A stretch of 64,000 bases of DNA from Flavisolibacter nicotianae (GCF_003628535.1 NZ_RBCI01000002.1:186001-250000); one strand, 5' to 3'. Counted from the stretch's first letter, positions 33,562 through 42,167 are shown. Notes: a model not told the origin generated them from the sequence alone. Translations and numbers: made by a program.

Positions 33562-33675
33562 GCTTTACTGAAACCGGTTGCTCTACTAATGTTTTGATGA
33601 CCCGATAAGATTTCCTGTACGCCGCAACCCGGCGTTTCAACAGCAACCTTGCGGTTGCTTCTTACTTTTGCCCGC

Positions 33676-34350
33676 ATGAAAACCTGGGCAGATCACCTTT
33701 ACGAATTCTACACATCGCTCCACCCCACACAAAAACTGCCCAACCATGTACAATGGCTTTACCCCCAGCAAAGCGAGGCGGTATTGCAGGTTGTCAAGAC
33801 TTTTTTGGTGAAGTATTTCAATGATGCAGGCAGGCGCCAGCTGTTCCTGGGGATCAATCCCGGGCGGTTTGGTGCCGGCATTACGGGTGTCAATTTCACA
33901 GCAGCCCGCCAGCTAACAGAAGACTGCAGGATTGCGCATCCATTTGGCAAAGGCTCCGAGCTTTCGGCCGAATTTATTTACGCGGTTGTCAATGCCTATG
34001 GCGGGCCGGAACTGTTTTACCGGGATTTTTTTATTGGATCTGTGTGCCCACTGGGCTTTGTGAAAGAAGGCAGGAACATCAATTATTACGACGACAAAGA
34101 CCTGCAAAAGGCTGTGGAGCCGTTTATCATCGAAAGTATCGAAAAGCAATTGCGTTTCCCGGTTGACCGCAGTCGCTGCCTTTGTATTGGTGGAGAAAAA
34201 AACTTCAAGTATCTCTCCGGACTCAACAACCGTTTTCACTGGTTTAGTGAAGTTGTGCCGCTGCCTCATCCGCGTTTCATCATGCAGTACCGCCGCAAAG
34301 AAATTGCTTCGTTTATCCAGCTCTATTTGGCGGCAATGAAAAAGGTTTGA
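33676..34350 (+). CDS. SMUG2-like uracil-DNA glycosylase family protein
   Basis: 224 aa. The motif LGINPGRFGAGITGVNFTAA (about residues 57-76) is the active-site region of the SMUG2 subfamily (Pedobacter heparinus type). The second motif is in VPLPHPRF (about residue 195), with the His of the uracil-DNA glycosylase superfamily. Such enzymes excise uracil or deaminated bases. I choose ATG 33676 (MKTWADHLYEF); the frame is open to 33649. Its last codons contain the promoter of the MATE gene. Confidence 0.87.
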   Translation: MKTWADHLYEFYTSLHPTQKLPNHVQWLYPQQSEAVLQVVKTFLVKYFNDAGRRQLFLGINPGRFGAGITGVNFTAARQLTEDCRIAHPFGKGSELSAEFIYAVVNAYGGPELFYRDFFIGSVCPLGFVKEGRNINYYDDKDLQKAVEPFIIESIEKQLRFPVDRSRCLCIGGEKNFKYLSGLNNRFHWFSEVVPLPHPRFIMQYRRKEIASFIQLYLAAMKKV

Positions 34351-34358
34351 TATATTTG
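34326..34358 (+). promoter_or_regulatory. Bacteroidota-type promoter of the MATE gene
   Basis: TTTG at 34326-34329 and a perfect TAtaTTTG at 34351-34358 are 21 bases apart. The -33 element lies inside the last codons of the glycosylase gene; the -7 element begins directly after its stop. Predicted leader of about 105 bases before ATG 34470. Confidence 0.65.
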
Positions 34359-34469
34359 TTTCTCTTCAAGCAAGCGCATATGATTTTCTAACAAGCCTTT
34401 TACGGCATTTTCCATCTGCAGGCTAAACGCCTTTTTCCTGTTTCGTCCATTTACAAAACCAACCTCTTT

Positions 34470-35885
34470 ATGTCGCAGACTGTGACGCAACCAAAAGTTG
34501 TCAAAGCTTTTTCTCTATTCATCCGCGCTGTGAAAGGTGAGCCGCAGGACTACACTGTGGGTAGCATACGCCAGGCTATTTTTTTATTGGCTGTTCCCAT
34601 GATTCTCGAGATGGGCATGGAAAGCGTGTTTGCGCTGGTGGATCTTTTTTTCGTAAGCCGGCTGGGTAAACATGCCGTGTCTACCGTTGGCCTCACCGAG
34701 TCAGTACTGACCATTATTTATTCCATTGCCATTGGTGTTAGCATGGCAGCCGCAGCCATGGTGGCCCGCCGCATCGGTGAGAAAAATGAAAAAGGCGCTG
34801 CTTCGGCCGCTATGCAAAGTTTGTGGCTCAGTCTTGCCATCATTCTTTTTTTTAGTATCACGGGAGTGGTGTTCGCTGCGGACATTCTTCGCCTGATGGG
34901 TGCTGAGACAGAGACGATCGGAACCGGTGCTACCTACACCCGCATCATGATGGCCAGCAGTACGGTGATCATGCTGCTTTTCCTGATCAACGGGATCTTC
35001 CGCGGCGCCGGTGATGCTTCGATTGCGATGCGCAGCCTGGCCATTGCAAACGGGTTTAACATCGTGCTTTGTCCACTCCTGATCAACGGCCTTGGCCCCG
35101 TTCCTGCATTCGGGATTACCGGCGCAGCAATGGCCACGTCGATCGGCCGGAGCATTGGCGTTTGCTACCAGCTTTATCACCTGTTCAACGGCAAAAGCGT
35201 GGTCAGGTTATCGAAGGCTTCGCTGAAAATCGAAGGAGCGATCATCCGGTCGCTGGTAAAGATTGCCTGGCCGGCGACCTTCCAGTTTATCATTGCGTCC
35301 TGCAGCTGGATTTTCCTGGCGCAATTGGTTGCCGAAACAGGACACAGCGCCGCTTCTGCCGGTTACCAAACGGCGATCCGCATCATCATGTTTTTTCTTT
35401 TGCCGGCCTGGGGCATCAGCAACGCAGCTGCCACGCTGGTTGGACAAAATCTCGGTGCAAAGAACCTGCTGCGGGCTGAGCAGTCGGTGGAGCAAACGGC
35501 AAAGTACAATGCCATTTTCATGGGGATGGTATCCTTGTTGTTTTTGTTTTTTCCGGGAGCGATTGTAGGATTGTTTACACCAATCATTGAAGTGCAACAA
35601 TATGCAATCACGGCACTGCGAATCATTAGTGCGGGCTATATTTTTTACGGCATCGGCATGGTATTGATCAATGCTTTTAACGGTGCCGGCGATACCCGTA
35701 CGCCAACCGTCATCAACATCTTTTGTTTTTGGCTGTTCCAGTTGCCGCTGGCTTACCTGCTGGCCAAGTATTTTGCGCTTGGTCCCAAAGGTGTATTCAT
35801 TGCAATCCCGGTTGCGGAAATGGTCATTACCGTTGCGGCTTTTATTCTTTTTAAAAAGGGTCGGTGGAAAGCCGTCAAAATCTAG
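34470..35885 (+). CDS. MATE-family multidrug/cation antiporter
   Basis: 471 aa with 12 predicted membrane helices in two related halves. Typical sequence is seen at AIFLLAVPMILEMGMESVFA, VDLFFVSRLGKHAVSTVGLT, GIFRGAGDASIAMRSLAIAN (first half) and the second-half counterpart LINAFNGAGDTRTPTVINIF. It exports organic cations or drugs using Na+ or H+; the substrate cannot be read from sequence. The N-terminal 40 residues are hydrophilic, which is slightly long for MATE. Single gene with its own promoter. Confidence 0.93.
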   Translation: MSQTVTQPKVVKAFSLFIRAVKGEPQDYTVGSIRQAIFLLAVPMILEMGMESVFALVDLFFVSRLGKHAVSTVGLTESVLTIIYSIAIGVSMAAAAMVARRIGEKNEKGAASAAMQSLWLSLAIILFFSITGVVFAADILRLMGAETETIGTGATYTRIMMASSTVIMLLFLINGIFRGAGDASIAMRSLAIANGFNIVLCPLLINGLGPVPAFGITGAAMATSIGRSIGVCYQLYHLFNGKSVVRLSKASLKIEGAIIRSLVKIAWPATFQFIIASCSWIFLAQLVAETGHSAASAGYQTAIRIIMFFLLPAWGISNAAATLVGQNLGAKNLLRAEQSVEQTAKYNAIFMGMVSLLFLFFPGAIVGLFTPIIEVQQYAITALRIISAGYIFYGIGMVLINAFNGAGDTRTPTVINIFCFWLFQLPLAYLLAKYFALGPKGVFIAIPVAEMVITVAAFILFKKGRWKAVKI

Positions 35886-36001
35886 ATATCGCCGCAAAAA
35901 ACATGTTCCGTTACTGGTGCTGGCATTTTCTTCTTCCAAGGCAAGGAGGTGGTTTTTGTTTGGTATGGTAACTTCGTTTGGAAACCGTGTTTCGATCTGT
36001 T

Positions 36002-37045
36002 ATGAACAATACGACCATTGATAATAATGTCCTGAAGCAGATTTTCTTCATTGCCGTCATCTTGTTTTTGGGAATCGTACTGGCGAAGGAGTTGTGGTTT
36101 TTCTTTTCTGCTTTTTTGGGTTCGGTTACGTTTTATGTGCTGATGCGGCAGCGGATGTTTTTCCTGGTAGAAAGAAGAGGCTGGAAACCAACACGTGCCG
36201 CCATCGTGCTGCTGGTGCTCTCCTTTTTTGTGATCCTGGTGCCGATTGGGTTGCTGGGAAACATCCTGTATTCTAAAATCAGCTACCTGGTAGCACATTC
36301 CAACGAGCTGATCAATTCGCTGAATGTCGCTGCCGGCCGCCTTGAAGATAGGATAGGTTACAAGTTCATCGACACCAATGCCATGAATAAGGTGAGCAGT
36401 TACCTGGCGCAGCTGCTGCCGAAGATTTTAGGGGTGACATTCAATAGCATTATGCTGGTTGCCGCCATGTATTTCCTGCTCTACTTCATGTTGGTTAACG
36501 GACGCCGTATGGAGACGGCCCTGTATGAATACATTCCCCTGAAAGATTCCAATGTTGATCGGCTTGGAACCGAGCTGCGCAACATTATCTCGTCCAGCGC
36601 CATCGGCATTCCGCTAATCGCATTTGTACAGGGGATTGCCGGGCTGATCGGTTACCTCATCATTGGCGTTAACGAGCCCTGGCTTTGGTTTGTCGCCACG
36701 ACCATTGCAGCCATGTTGCCTGTTGTTGGGGCGGCCATCATCTATGTGCCACTGACCATTATGTTGTTTGTCCAGGGTCATACCGGCAAAGGCATAGCCA
36801 TGGGCCTTTGGGGTTTTGTTGTCATCGGCCTGATCGACAATGTGTTTCGTTTGCTGGTGAACAAACGGCTTGGCGACATTCACCCCCTCATTACCATCTT
36901 TGGTGTCTTGATTGGCGTACAATTGTTTGGCTTTATTGGGTTGATTTTTGGCCCGGTACTGATTGCCCTATTTATTTTGCTGCTACGTATCTATTCTTCG
37001 GAGTTTATTGTCAAAAAACGGGAAGTGAAAGAGGTGGATAAGTAA
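36002..37045 (+). CDS. AI-2E family permease
   Basis: 347 aa with about eight membrane helices. The family pattern is seen as VLFFVILVPIGLLGNILYSK near the start and, in the C-terminal half, FVQGIAGLIGYLIIGVNEPW, MLPVVGAAIIYVPLTIMLFV, IDNVFRLLVNKRLGDIHPLI and GVLIGVQLFGFIGLIFGPVL. Named after the TqsA/YdgG autoinducer-2 exporter, but members also include Na+/H+ antiporters. I use ATG 36002 (MNNTTIDNN). Lies 116 bases after the MATE gene; may be on the same transcript. Confidence 0.9.
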   Translation: MNNTTIDNNVLKQIFFIAVILFLGIVLAKELWFFFSAFLGSVTFYVLMRQRMFFLVERRGWKPTRAAIVLLVLSFFVILVPIGLLGNILYSKISYLVAHSNELINSLNVAAGRLEDRIGYKFIDTNAMNKVSSYLAQLLPKILGVTFNSIMLVAAMYFLLYFMLVNGRRMETALYEYIPLKDSNVDRLGTELRNIISSSAIGIPLIAFVQGIAGLIGYLIIGVNEPWLWFVATTIAAMLPVVGAAIIYVPLTIMLFVQGHTGKGIAMGLWGFVVIGLIDNVFRLLVNKRLGDIHPLITIFGVLIGVQLFGFIGLIFGPVLIALFILLLRIYSSEFIVKKREVKEVDK

Positions 37046-37097
37046 AACAACTACAATTCTTTAACGTAAGAATCCGTGCTGCCCGGGTACTAGTTCG

Positions 37098-37105
37098 TAA
37101 CTTTG
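37098..37105 (+). promoter_or_regulatory. -7 element (TAacTTTG) before the L,D-transpeptidase gene
   Basis: A perfect Bacteroidota -7 box 98 bases upstream of the ATG at 37204. I see no TTG at the proper -33 distance, so it may need an activator. Confidence 0.45.
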
Positions 37106-37203
37106 TTCGGCGATGGCAAAAACATGATTTTTTGCTTGTCCATGCGGGGGGTGCATACTATTTTCACACCCGCAGCGTTTATCCAAAAAACCTGAAAAAC
37201 CCA

Positions 37204-37956
37204 ATGCACGTGAAAAAAATCTTTTTACCGGCATCCCTTGTTTGTCTTCTAACCGTACTGATCGCTATCCCAACGCTGAAGGCCAGAAGCAACAAGACAC
37301 TCGTAAAGAGTACAGTCGTTACCGAAGAAAAGACTGAGTCAAAATCCCTTTCCGCAGTAGAGGTCGCTTCCAATTTGCTTTACGACAGTTTGAAGCTGGC
37401 CGATATGGGCCTGTCCAAAGATGCCATGCTGATGGCCTACAAAGGACAGCAAGTGCTGGCGCAACGCGGCGTGCTGAACAGGGACAATGTCGTGGCTATT
37501 TGCGATTTCAGCCAGTCATCAAAAGCGAAACGCCTTTATATCATTGATACCAAGAACTACCAGGTGCTGATGAATACCTATGTTGCACACGGTAAAAATT
37601 CCGGGCTTGACTATGCCGAGAACTTCTCGAACCGCCCCGAATCACTGCAAAGCAGTCTTGGCTTCTATGTTACGAAAAACACCTATTTCGGCAAGCACGG
37701 TTTATCGTTGAAGCTCTCCGGACAGGAGAATGGTTTTAACAACAATGCCGAATCAAGAGCCGTTGTTATTCATGGTGCCAATTATATTGGTGATAACCGT
37801 CTTCAATCCCCTTACATGGGTCGCAGCTTCGGCTGTCCTGCTGTACCACAGGAACTGTCGGCAAAAGTGATCGACCTGTTGAAGGATGGAACTTGTTTGT
37901 TTATTTATTCTCCGAATCAAGCCTATCTGCACGGATCCAAAATACTAAACGGCTGA
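37204..37956 (+). CDS. Exported L,D-transpeptidase-like protein (YkuD_2 type)
   Basis: 250 aa. Signal or anchor at residues 5-25 (IFLPASLVCLLTVLIAIPTL). The catalytic region reads VVIHGANYIG (His190) and GRSFGCPAVP (Cys211), as in the murein L,D-transpeptidase catalytic family PF13645; before it comes LYIIDTKNYQVLMNTYVAHG. These proteins work on peptidoglycan cross-links or lipoprotein anchoring in the periplasm, although activity of the YkuD_2 branch is poorly known. Start at 37204 from the signal peptide; the frame is open to 37132. A strong terminator follows. Confidence 0.88.
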   Translation: MHVKKIFLPASLVCLLTVLIAIPTLKARSNKTLVKSTVVTEEKTESKSLSAVEVASNLLYDSLKLADMGLSKDAMLMAYKGQQVLAQRGVLNRDNVVAICDFSQSSKAKRLYIIDTKNYQVLMNTYVAHGKNSGLDYAENFSNRPESLQSSLGFYVTKNTYFGKHGLSLKLSGQENGFNNNAESRAVVIHGANYIGDNRLQSPYMGRSFGCPAVPQELSAKVIDLLKDGTCLFIYSPNQAYLHGSKILNG

Positions 37957-37981
37957 TTTGGACGCAAACAAGGATGGATGA

Positions 37982-38020
37982 ACAAAGCCCACCGTACCCT
38001 ATGGTTGGGCTTTTGTTTTT
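37982..38020 (+). terminator. Intrinsic terminator of the L,D-transpeptidase gene
   Basis: ACAAAGCCCA pairs with TGGGCTTTTGT (one bulge), with an additional CC/GG pair in the loop, followed by six T residues. The T tract also holds the -33 element of the next promoter. Confidence 0.8.
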
Positions 38021-38044
38021 TCTGCCGGTGCCCGGTTACCTTTG
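38012..38044 (+). promoter_or_regulatory. Promoter of the GNAT gene, overlapping the upstream terminator
   Basis: TTTG at 38012-38015 and TAccTTTG at 38037-38044, 21 bases apart, fit the consensus fully. Transcription would begin near 38050, the first base of an in-frame GTG, so the mRNA may be leaderless. Confidence 0.6.
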
Positions 38045-38049
38045 TGGCT

Positions 38050-38502
38050 GTGACAACGCTCCACTATAAACGCATTCCTGCCGGGTCGCCTGCCTATGAA
38101 GACATGCTAGCCCTTCGCATGCGAGTATTGCTTGATCCGATTGGTATCCCCCGGTCTTATATCAATCCGCAAAAAGAAGCCGGAGACTTTCTTCTGGGTG
38201 CCTACCAGGACGATGCTCTCGTGGCCTGTTGTATTTTAACCCCGCTATCCGGACGTGTTGTGCAGCTCCGGCAAATGGCGGTAGACCTGCCGTTTCAGAA
38301 AAAGGGATCAGGTGCAGCTTTGTTGTCATTTGCCGAAAGCATTGCAGGGCAAAATGGATATACCGAACTTGTGATGCATGCACGGGACACGGTGCTTCCC
38401 TTCTATGCAAAGTGCGGCTACCGGATTGCCGGCGAACAGTTTTTCGAAGTGGGAATTGCGCATCATAAAATGAGCAAGACTCTCCGGCCGGCAACCGTTT
38501 GA
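38050..38502 (+). CDS. GNAT-family N-acetyltransferase
   Basis: 150 aa if started at GTG 38050 (VTTLHYKRIPAGS). Acetyl-CoA-binding motif A is visible as VVQLRQMAVDLPFQKKGSGA (Q-x3-G-x-G/A form), followed by LLSFAESIAGQNGYTELVMH and the motif B region PFYAKCGYRIAGEQFFEVGI, as in ElaA-type or YjcF-type enzymes. The frame is open back to ATG 37978, but those 24 codons are inside the upstream terminator and promoter, so that start is unlikely. Substrate not predictable. Confidence 0.8.
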   Translation: MTTLHYKRIPAGSPAYEDMLALRMRVLLDPIGIPRSYINPQKEAGDFLLGAYQDDALVACCILTPLSGRVVQLRQMAVDLPFQKKGSGAALLSFAESIAGQNGYTELVMHARDTVLPFYAKCGYRIAGEQFFEVGIAHHKMSKTLRPATV

Positions 38503-38560
38503 AACCGGCTTTCCTGATCGGGTAGAAGGCATTGTTCAGAGCTCGTTATTTTTTAGGTGT

Positions 38561-39340
38561 ATGACACAAAAAGTCATTTCATACCAGATTGCCGATTCGA
38601 TCGATGTCAAACAGTTCAGTGCTTTTTTTAAAGCTGAGCTGTATTACAGCGATCCATCCGAATTGTTTTACCGCATCGACACCGACCATTATCTCTACGT
38701 GTTCAAGTATGGCGCAGTTTGCTTTTTAAACTACGATCCCGTTAGCATTTCCGAATTTTTACGCATCATCAAGCCGTTTTGCAAGAACATTTTTGAAAAC
38801 AGCCTGACCGATGAGTTTTTGGTCGAAACCGGCTCGAAAGACCTGCGGGTGGGATTTAATAAAATCGAAATTCCATCGGCCAGCATCGACGTGCTGCGCC
38901 TGGTGATGATCAATGTGTCGCAGTCTGTGGCGCTGGACTATTACGGGGAGCAAACTTCCAAACTGCTGGCCGAAACCAACCAGTACACGCAAATGCTGGA
39001 AACGAAAGGCCGGCTAGGGATTACCGGGAAAAAATTAAAACAGTACATCGGCCGCACCCTCCTGCTGCGCAACCGCATTGCGGAGAATATTTACGTCTTC
39101 GATTCTCCGCCGGAAACGTGGGAAAACGAAAGGCTCAACAAAGCCGATTCGGATCTGAAACGAACATTTGATTTGCAGGTGCGTGTGCGGGTGATCCACG
39201 AAGGCTTGAGCATTGTCCGCGACAACCTCGAACTTTTCCGCGGACTGCTCCAGTACCGCAACAGCAATATTTTGGAATGGATCGTCATCATCCTGATTTT
39301 GGTGGAAGTGCTGAACATTGCAATTGAAAAATTGTTTTGA
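38561..39340 (+). CDS. RMD1/DUF155-family membrane-anchored protein
   Basis: 259 aa. It follows the family layout: soluble N-terminal domain (LFYRIDTDHYLYVFKYGAVC, FLVETGSKDLRVGFNKIEIP), helical middle (LLAETNQYTQMLETKGRLGI, GRTLLLRNRIAENIYVFDSP) and one membrane helix at the very C-terminus (LEWIVIILILVEVLNIAIEK). The eukaryotic relatives Rmd1, Rmd8 and Rmnd1 act in mitochondria and meiosis; Rmnd1 is linked to mitochondrial translation. The bacterial function is unknown. Single gene. Confidence 0.88.
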   Translation: MTQKVISYQIADSIDVKQFSAFFKAELYYSDPSELFYRIDTDHYLYVFKYGAVCFLNYDPVSISEFLRIIKPFCKNIFENSLTDEFLVETGSKDLRVGFNKIEIPSASIDVLRLVMINVSQSVALDYYGEQTSKLLAETNQYTQMLETKGRLGITGKKLKQYIGRTLLLRNRIAENIYVFDSPPETWENERLNKADSDLKRTFDLQVRVRVIHEGLSIVRDNLELFRGLLQYRNSNILEWIVIILILVEVLNIAIEKLF

Positions 39341-39593
39341 AACCCTTTTCGCCAGGCCGTTATTTGGAAGGATTGATTCCTAACGGTCCTGTCTTTTTTT
39401 GATGTTACCGTGCCTTTTGATCTGGCCATTTTATTGGACCCAGACCGGGTAATTTGCCCAGCGTACATGCTTTTTTCGGGGCCGGGTTGGTATAATTTTT
39501 TGACCGTTGAAAACTCTTTTGGCCGCAATCGACAGATAGACGTAAATTAGTATGCATAAACCAGTTCTTACGACCTTTTAAATTCTAATCATT

Positions 39594-39971
39594 ATGGCAA
39601 AAGCTTCGAAAAAAGCAGCAACAAAAAAGACAGCAGCAAAGAAAGCTCCTGCAAAAAAAACAGCTACCAAAGCCCCTGTTAAAGCAGCACCTAAAAAAGC
39701 GGCTGCAAAGAAATCAACCCGCAAACCCAATGCAGCTTTCATGGCGCCTCTGCAGCCCGATGACACACTGGCTGCCGTGGTTGGCAGCAAGCCGATGCCC
39801 CGTACGGAAATCGTTAAGAAAGTATGGGACCACATCAAGAAGAATAACCTGCAGGACAAAACCAATAGGCGCATGATCAATGCCGATGCAAAAACAAGAA
39901 CGCTCTTCGGCAAAGACCAGATCTCGATGTTTGATCTTGCTAAGATTGTCAACAACCACATTAAAAAGTAA
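39594..39971 (+). CDS. SWIB/MDM2-domain protein with histone H1-like Lys/Ala tail
   Basis: 125 aa. Residues 1-45 are almost only Lys, Ala, Thr, Pro (KKAATKKTAAKKAPAKKTAT), as in histone H1 C-terminal tails and the H1-like proteins of Bacteroidota and Chlamydia. Residues 50-125 are a SWIB domain (AFMAPLQPDDTLAAVVGSKP, MPRTEIVKKVWDHIKKNNLQ, IDM-like QISMFDLAKIVNNHI). It probably binds DNA and compacts the nucleoid or affects supercoiling, as shown for some chlamydial SWIB proteins. Followed by a good terminator; likely highly expressed. Confidence 0.93.
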   Translation: MAKASKKAATKKTAAKKAPAKKTATKAPVKAAPKKAAAKKSTRKPNAAFMAPLQPDDTLAAVVGSKPMPRTEIVKKVWDHIKKNNLQDKTNRRMINADAKTRTLFGKDQISMFDLAKIVNNHIKK

Positions 39972-39978
39972 AACAGTG

Positions 39979-40010
39979 AACTACCGGGTCGAAAGCCCGG
40001 TAGTTTTTTT
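39979..40010 (+). terminator. Intrinsic terminator of the SWIB gene
   Basis: CTACCGGG, loop TCGAAAG, CCCGGTAG and seven T residues. Confidence 0.92.
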
Positions 40011-40476
40011 CTCCCCTTTTCCTGCCTTGCTTTTGCCTGCAAGTGCAGAAGCAAATCGTTTGCATAATTCGCTTTTACCGATCGCCTTTTTCTTCATTTT
40101 TTTCCGTTAAGCCATTCGTCTACTTCAACCGGCGACCTTGGTTTTTATTTCATTGCTTGTTGACGTTGTACTCCGGTTCTGCGCATTGCTTGATAGCAGG
40201 ATCTGTTGAAGAGACTCCCCTTTCCGGGGCAAAGACTGTTACACGCCCATCGTTTTATTTAGAGTCGGCATTTCGTAGCGATATCCGTTTCCATCACCTA
40301 TACAGTACCGAAGGGAAATTTGTTTGGCGGTAAAGCACTCATCGTTATCCTCAATTCTTTTCGGAGATATTCACCTCGTTTTTGGATGACAAATGTTTGA
40401 TAGGTATAAAAACACGGCATTCGACGTTTGCGGTTATTCATTTTTGCCGGGGAAATTGAGTAACTTTTAAAGGAAT
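40011..40476. other. Long intergenic region, nothing clear
   Basis: About 465 bases, T-rich at the left. A 96-codon frame (40043-40333) is rich in Phe, Cys and Arg and looks random. No terminator, RNA or repeat structure stands out. Near 40468 a weak -7-like TAACTTTT precedes the split gene. Confidence 0.4.
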
Positions 40477-40815
40477 ATGGCTGCTTCAAGTGTATCATCT
40501 TCGGTATTACCAACAGCACCTTCGGTTGCAGACGTAGAGCGAATTGCAGCGCAGGCAATCCCCGTGCTTCGCAACCTGCAGATCACGCAGTGTTACTGCG
40601 AACTGTCGGCGTCATTTGCCCACCGCACAGGGCTGGTGGCCAATTGGTGCACATTTGCCACCTGGGCTTCCAGACAGGCAGGCCAAACAATCCGTAAGGA
40701 AGACATTCAACGAAGTATGGCAACCTGCCTGGAAGAGGACGACGAATTGCAAACGGCACTGGTGTTGGTGATCACAGTTGCCCGGGAACTGGGTGCGCAG
40801 AAATCAACAGGGTAG
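40477..40815 (+). CDS. N-terminal part of a gene split by an in-frame TAG (family unknown)
   Basis: 112 aa ending at TAG 40813-40815. Contains [20 protein letters not shown], then [20 protein letters not shown], a helical module I recognise only as recurring at the start of larger hypothetical proteins in several phyla. It ends at [17 protein letters not shown], in the middle of a helical region. The next frame starts at the very next base in the same reading frame and continues the same type of protein, so the two parts are probably one 396-codon gene with a nonsense mutation, a sequencing error or programmed readthrough. Confidence 0.7.
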   Translation: MAASSVSSSVLPTAPSVADVERIAAQAIPVLRNLQITQCYCELSASFAHRTGLVANWCTFATWASRQAGQTIRKEDIQRSMATCLEEDDELQTALVLVITVARELGAQKSTG

Positions 40816-41670
40816 GTGAAAAATTCGATCCTGGAAAATTTTGCTTCCACTGCAGCGCAAAAAGCCGCCGAAGCCGTGAGTCGCGGCAATAAAAAAGTGT
40901 TTGAAGAAATCGCCCTGCAGTTTGCCCGGTTTATTCAAGTATGCCTGAACGACGAAACCTATAACGAAGAGCACATCACGGCTTTTTGCCGCCAGCTCAA
41001 TCCCGGGCCACCGCCTGACCGACAGGACTACCTGCAACGTGCTTTCCGGCATTACTACCTTGCTTTTTTCGAACAGGATGAAAAACGCAGGGCCGAACTC
41101 TCCCTTCTTGCGAATCTGGAAATCGGCTTTCACGAACAAACCCGGTTGCAACCCGAAATTTTAGAGGCGCTGAATGCCGGTAGCATGGATATCGATCCGG
41201 TAAAAAAATACGTGCATGCATTGCTGATGGCGGACACAGGCTTTTGGAAAAAGCTCTACTTTCTTATTCAGCGTGTTTTAGGGAAAACAGGTTTTTTGGA
41301 CGAGGCCATTGCCGCCCTGGCGGTGCGTGTACAAGAGCTGCTGCGTCGGTTGCTGACAGCACACCTGATGGTTCTGTCGCTACCGGGCAGGCATCTCCAT
41401 TTGGGAAAAGATCTGACTACATCCTTCCCCGCGCAACTGGTTCATTTGGAAAATGCAGACCTGCTTTCGCTGCTTCGCACCATTGACCCCACACCGGATA
41501 GTGTATTGCAAAGCGGTGCGACGGACTGGGCCAGCCTGCCGGAACGAATCCATTTTATTGCCGATCTTTTTCGCTGCTTCCAGGAAGACGCAACCCTGTT
41601 TTCTGACGCTTTTTCAACCCTGCAAGCCGCGGATATCAAGGCTGGTCGTGTTCCGGCCGGTGAATTGTGA
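40816..41670 (+). CDS. C-terminal part of the TAG-split gene
   Basis: 284 aa from a GTG directly after the TAG (TAGGTG), in the same frame. Sequence QKAAEAVSRGNKKVFEEIAL, then FARFIQVCLNDETYNEEHIT, LNPGPPPDRQDYLQRAFRHY, and further on GRHLHLGKDLTTSFPAQLVH and TDWASLPERIHFIADLFRCF. It is all-helical with no membrane segment. The residues around the join ([11 protein letters not shown], stop, VKNSILENFASTAAQKAAEA) make a continuous helix if the stop is ignored. Function unknown; might be lipid- or heme-oxygenase-like in fold, but I cannot support this. Confidence 0.7.
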   Translation: MKNSILENFASTAAQKAAEAVSRGNKKVFEEIALQFARFIQVCLNDETYNEEHITAFCRQLNPGPPPDRQDYLQRAFRHYYLAFFEQDEKRRAELSLLANLEIGFHEQTRLQPEILEALNAGSMDIDPVKKYVHALLMADTGFWKKLYFLIQRVLGKTGFLDEAIAALAVRVQELLRRLLTAHLMVLSLPGRHLHLGKDLTTSFPAQLVHLENADLLSLLRTIDPTPDSVLQSGATDWASLPERIHFIADLFRCFQEDATLFSDAFSTLQAADIKAGRVPAGEL

Positions 41671-41862
41671 TGCAATATCGAGCCGGCAACAGGCCTTTCC
41701 CAATTATCCACGATTGGAAATGTCAAAAGCGCGGCGTTCTTTTGCGATGGGGAAAGGAAGAGCTGGTTGGAATGGCGGGAATTTTCCCGGCTTCACGTAG
41801 GTCGATGTGATTGTGATTACAACATTTTTTCATGTGTCGTGGTTTTCGCAGCCTTTTTACCG

Positions 41863-41870
41863 TACATTTG
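41863..41870 (+). promoter_or_regulatory. -7 element (TAcaTTTG) before the small gene at 41911
   Basis: Perfect -7 box 40 bases before ATG 41911. Upstream TTTT at 41843-41846 is a poor -33 element at 16 bases. Confidence 0.5.
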
Positions 41871-41910
41871 CGCTCCCTTACCACCGAAAACCCAAACCAT
41901 ATCTTAACCT

Positions 41911-42147
41911 ATGCAAAAGTTTTTACATTTCGAGATCACCATGGCTGTCAAAGACAGGCCGAAAACGTTCCAGGTCATTACCCTTATGCTATTGGCCTTT
42001 TCAATAACAGTTATCCTTGTTAACTCGGTTTCCCGCCTTTCTTCTCTTGATGTAGCAGGAAAACAGACCCTGGGACAAGCCCCCGTGACACCGTATGCCG
42101 GGTTTGTTACCTCGCCGGCCCACCACCTGGTCACGCTAAAAAAATAA
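41911..42147 (+). CDS. Small membrane-anchored hypothetical protein, 78 aa
   Basis: MQKFLHFEITMAVKDRPKTF, then one membrane helix (QVITLMLLAFSITVILVNSV) and a 40-residue tail (SRLSSLDVAGKQTLGQAPVT). Probably a type II membrane protein with the C-terminus outside. I do not recognise it. It has its own -7 box and a short terminator-like hairpin directly at the stop codon, which argues for a true transcription unit. Confidence 0.6.
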   Translation: MQKFLHFEITMAVKDRPKTFQVITLMLLAFSITVILVNSVSRLSSLDVAGKQTLGQAPVTPYAGFVTSPAHHLVTLKK

Positions 42148-42167
42148 AACCCTCCGAAGAGGGCTTT
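42147..42167 (+). terminator. Small hairpin after the 78-aa gene
   Basis: CCCTC, loop CGAA, GAGGG flanked by AAAA and CTTT. Short stem with a stable tetraloop. Confidence 0.5.

Noticed and set aside
36002-37045. Quorum-sensing (AI-2) export role
   Set aside because: The family name is historical; members carry out various functions and no luxS-like context is visible.
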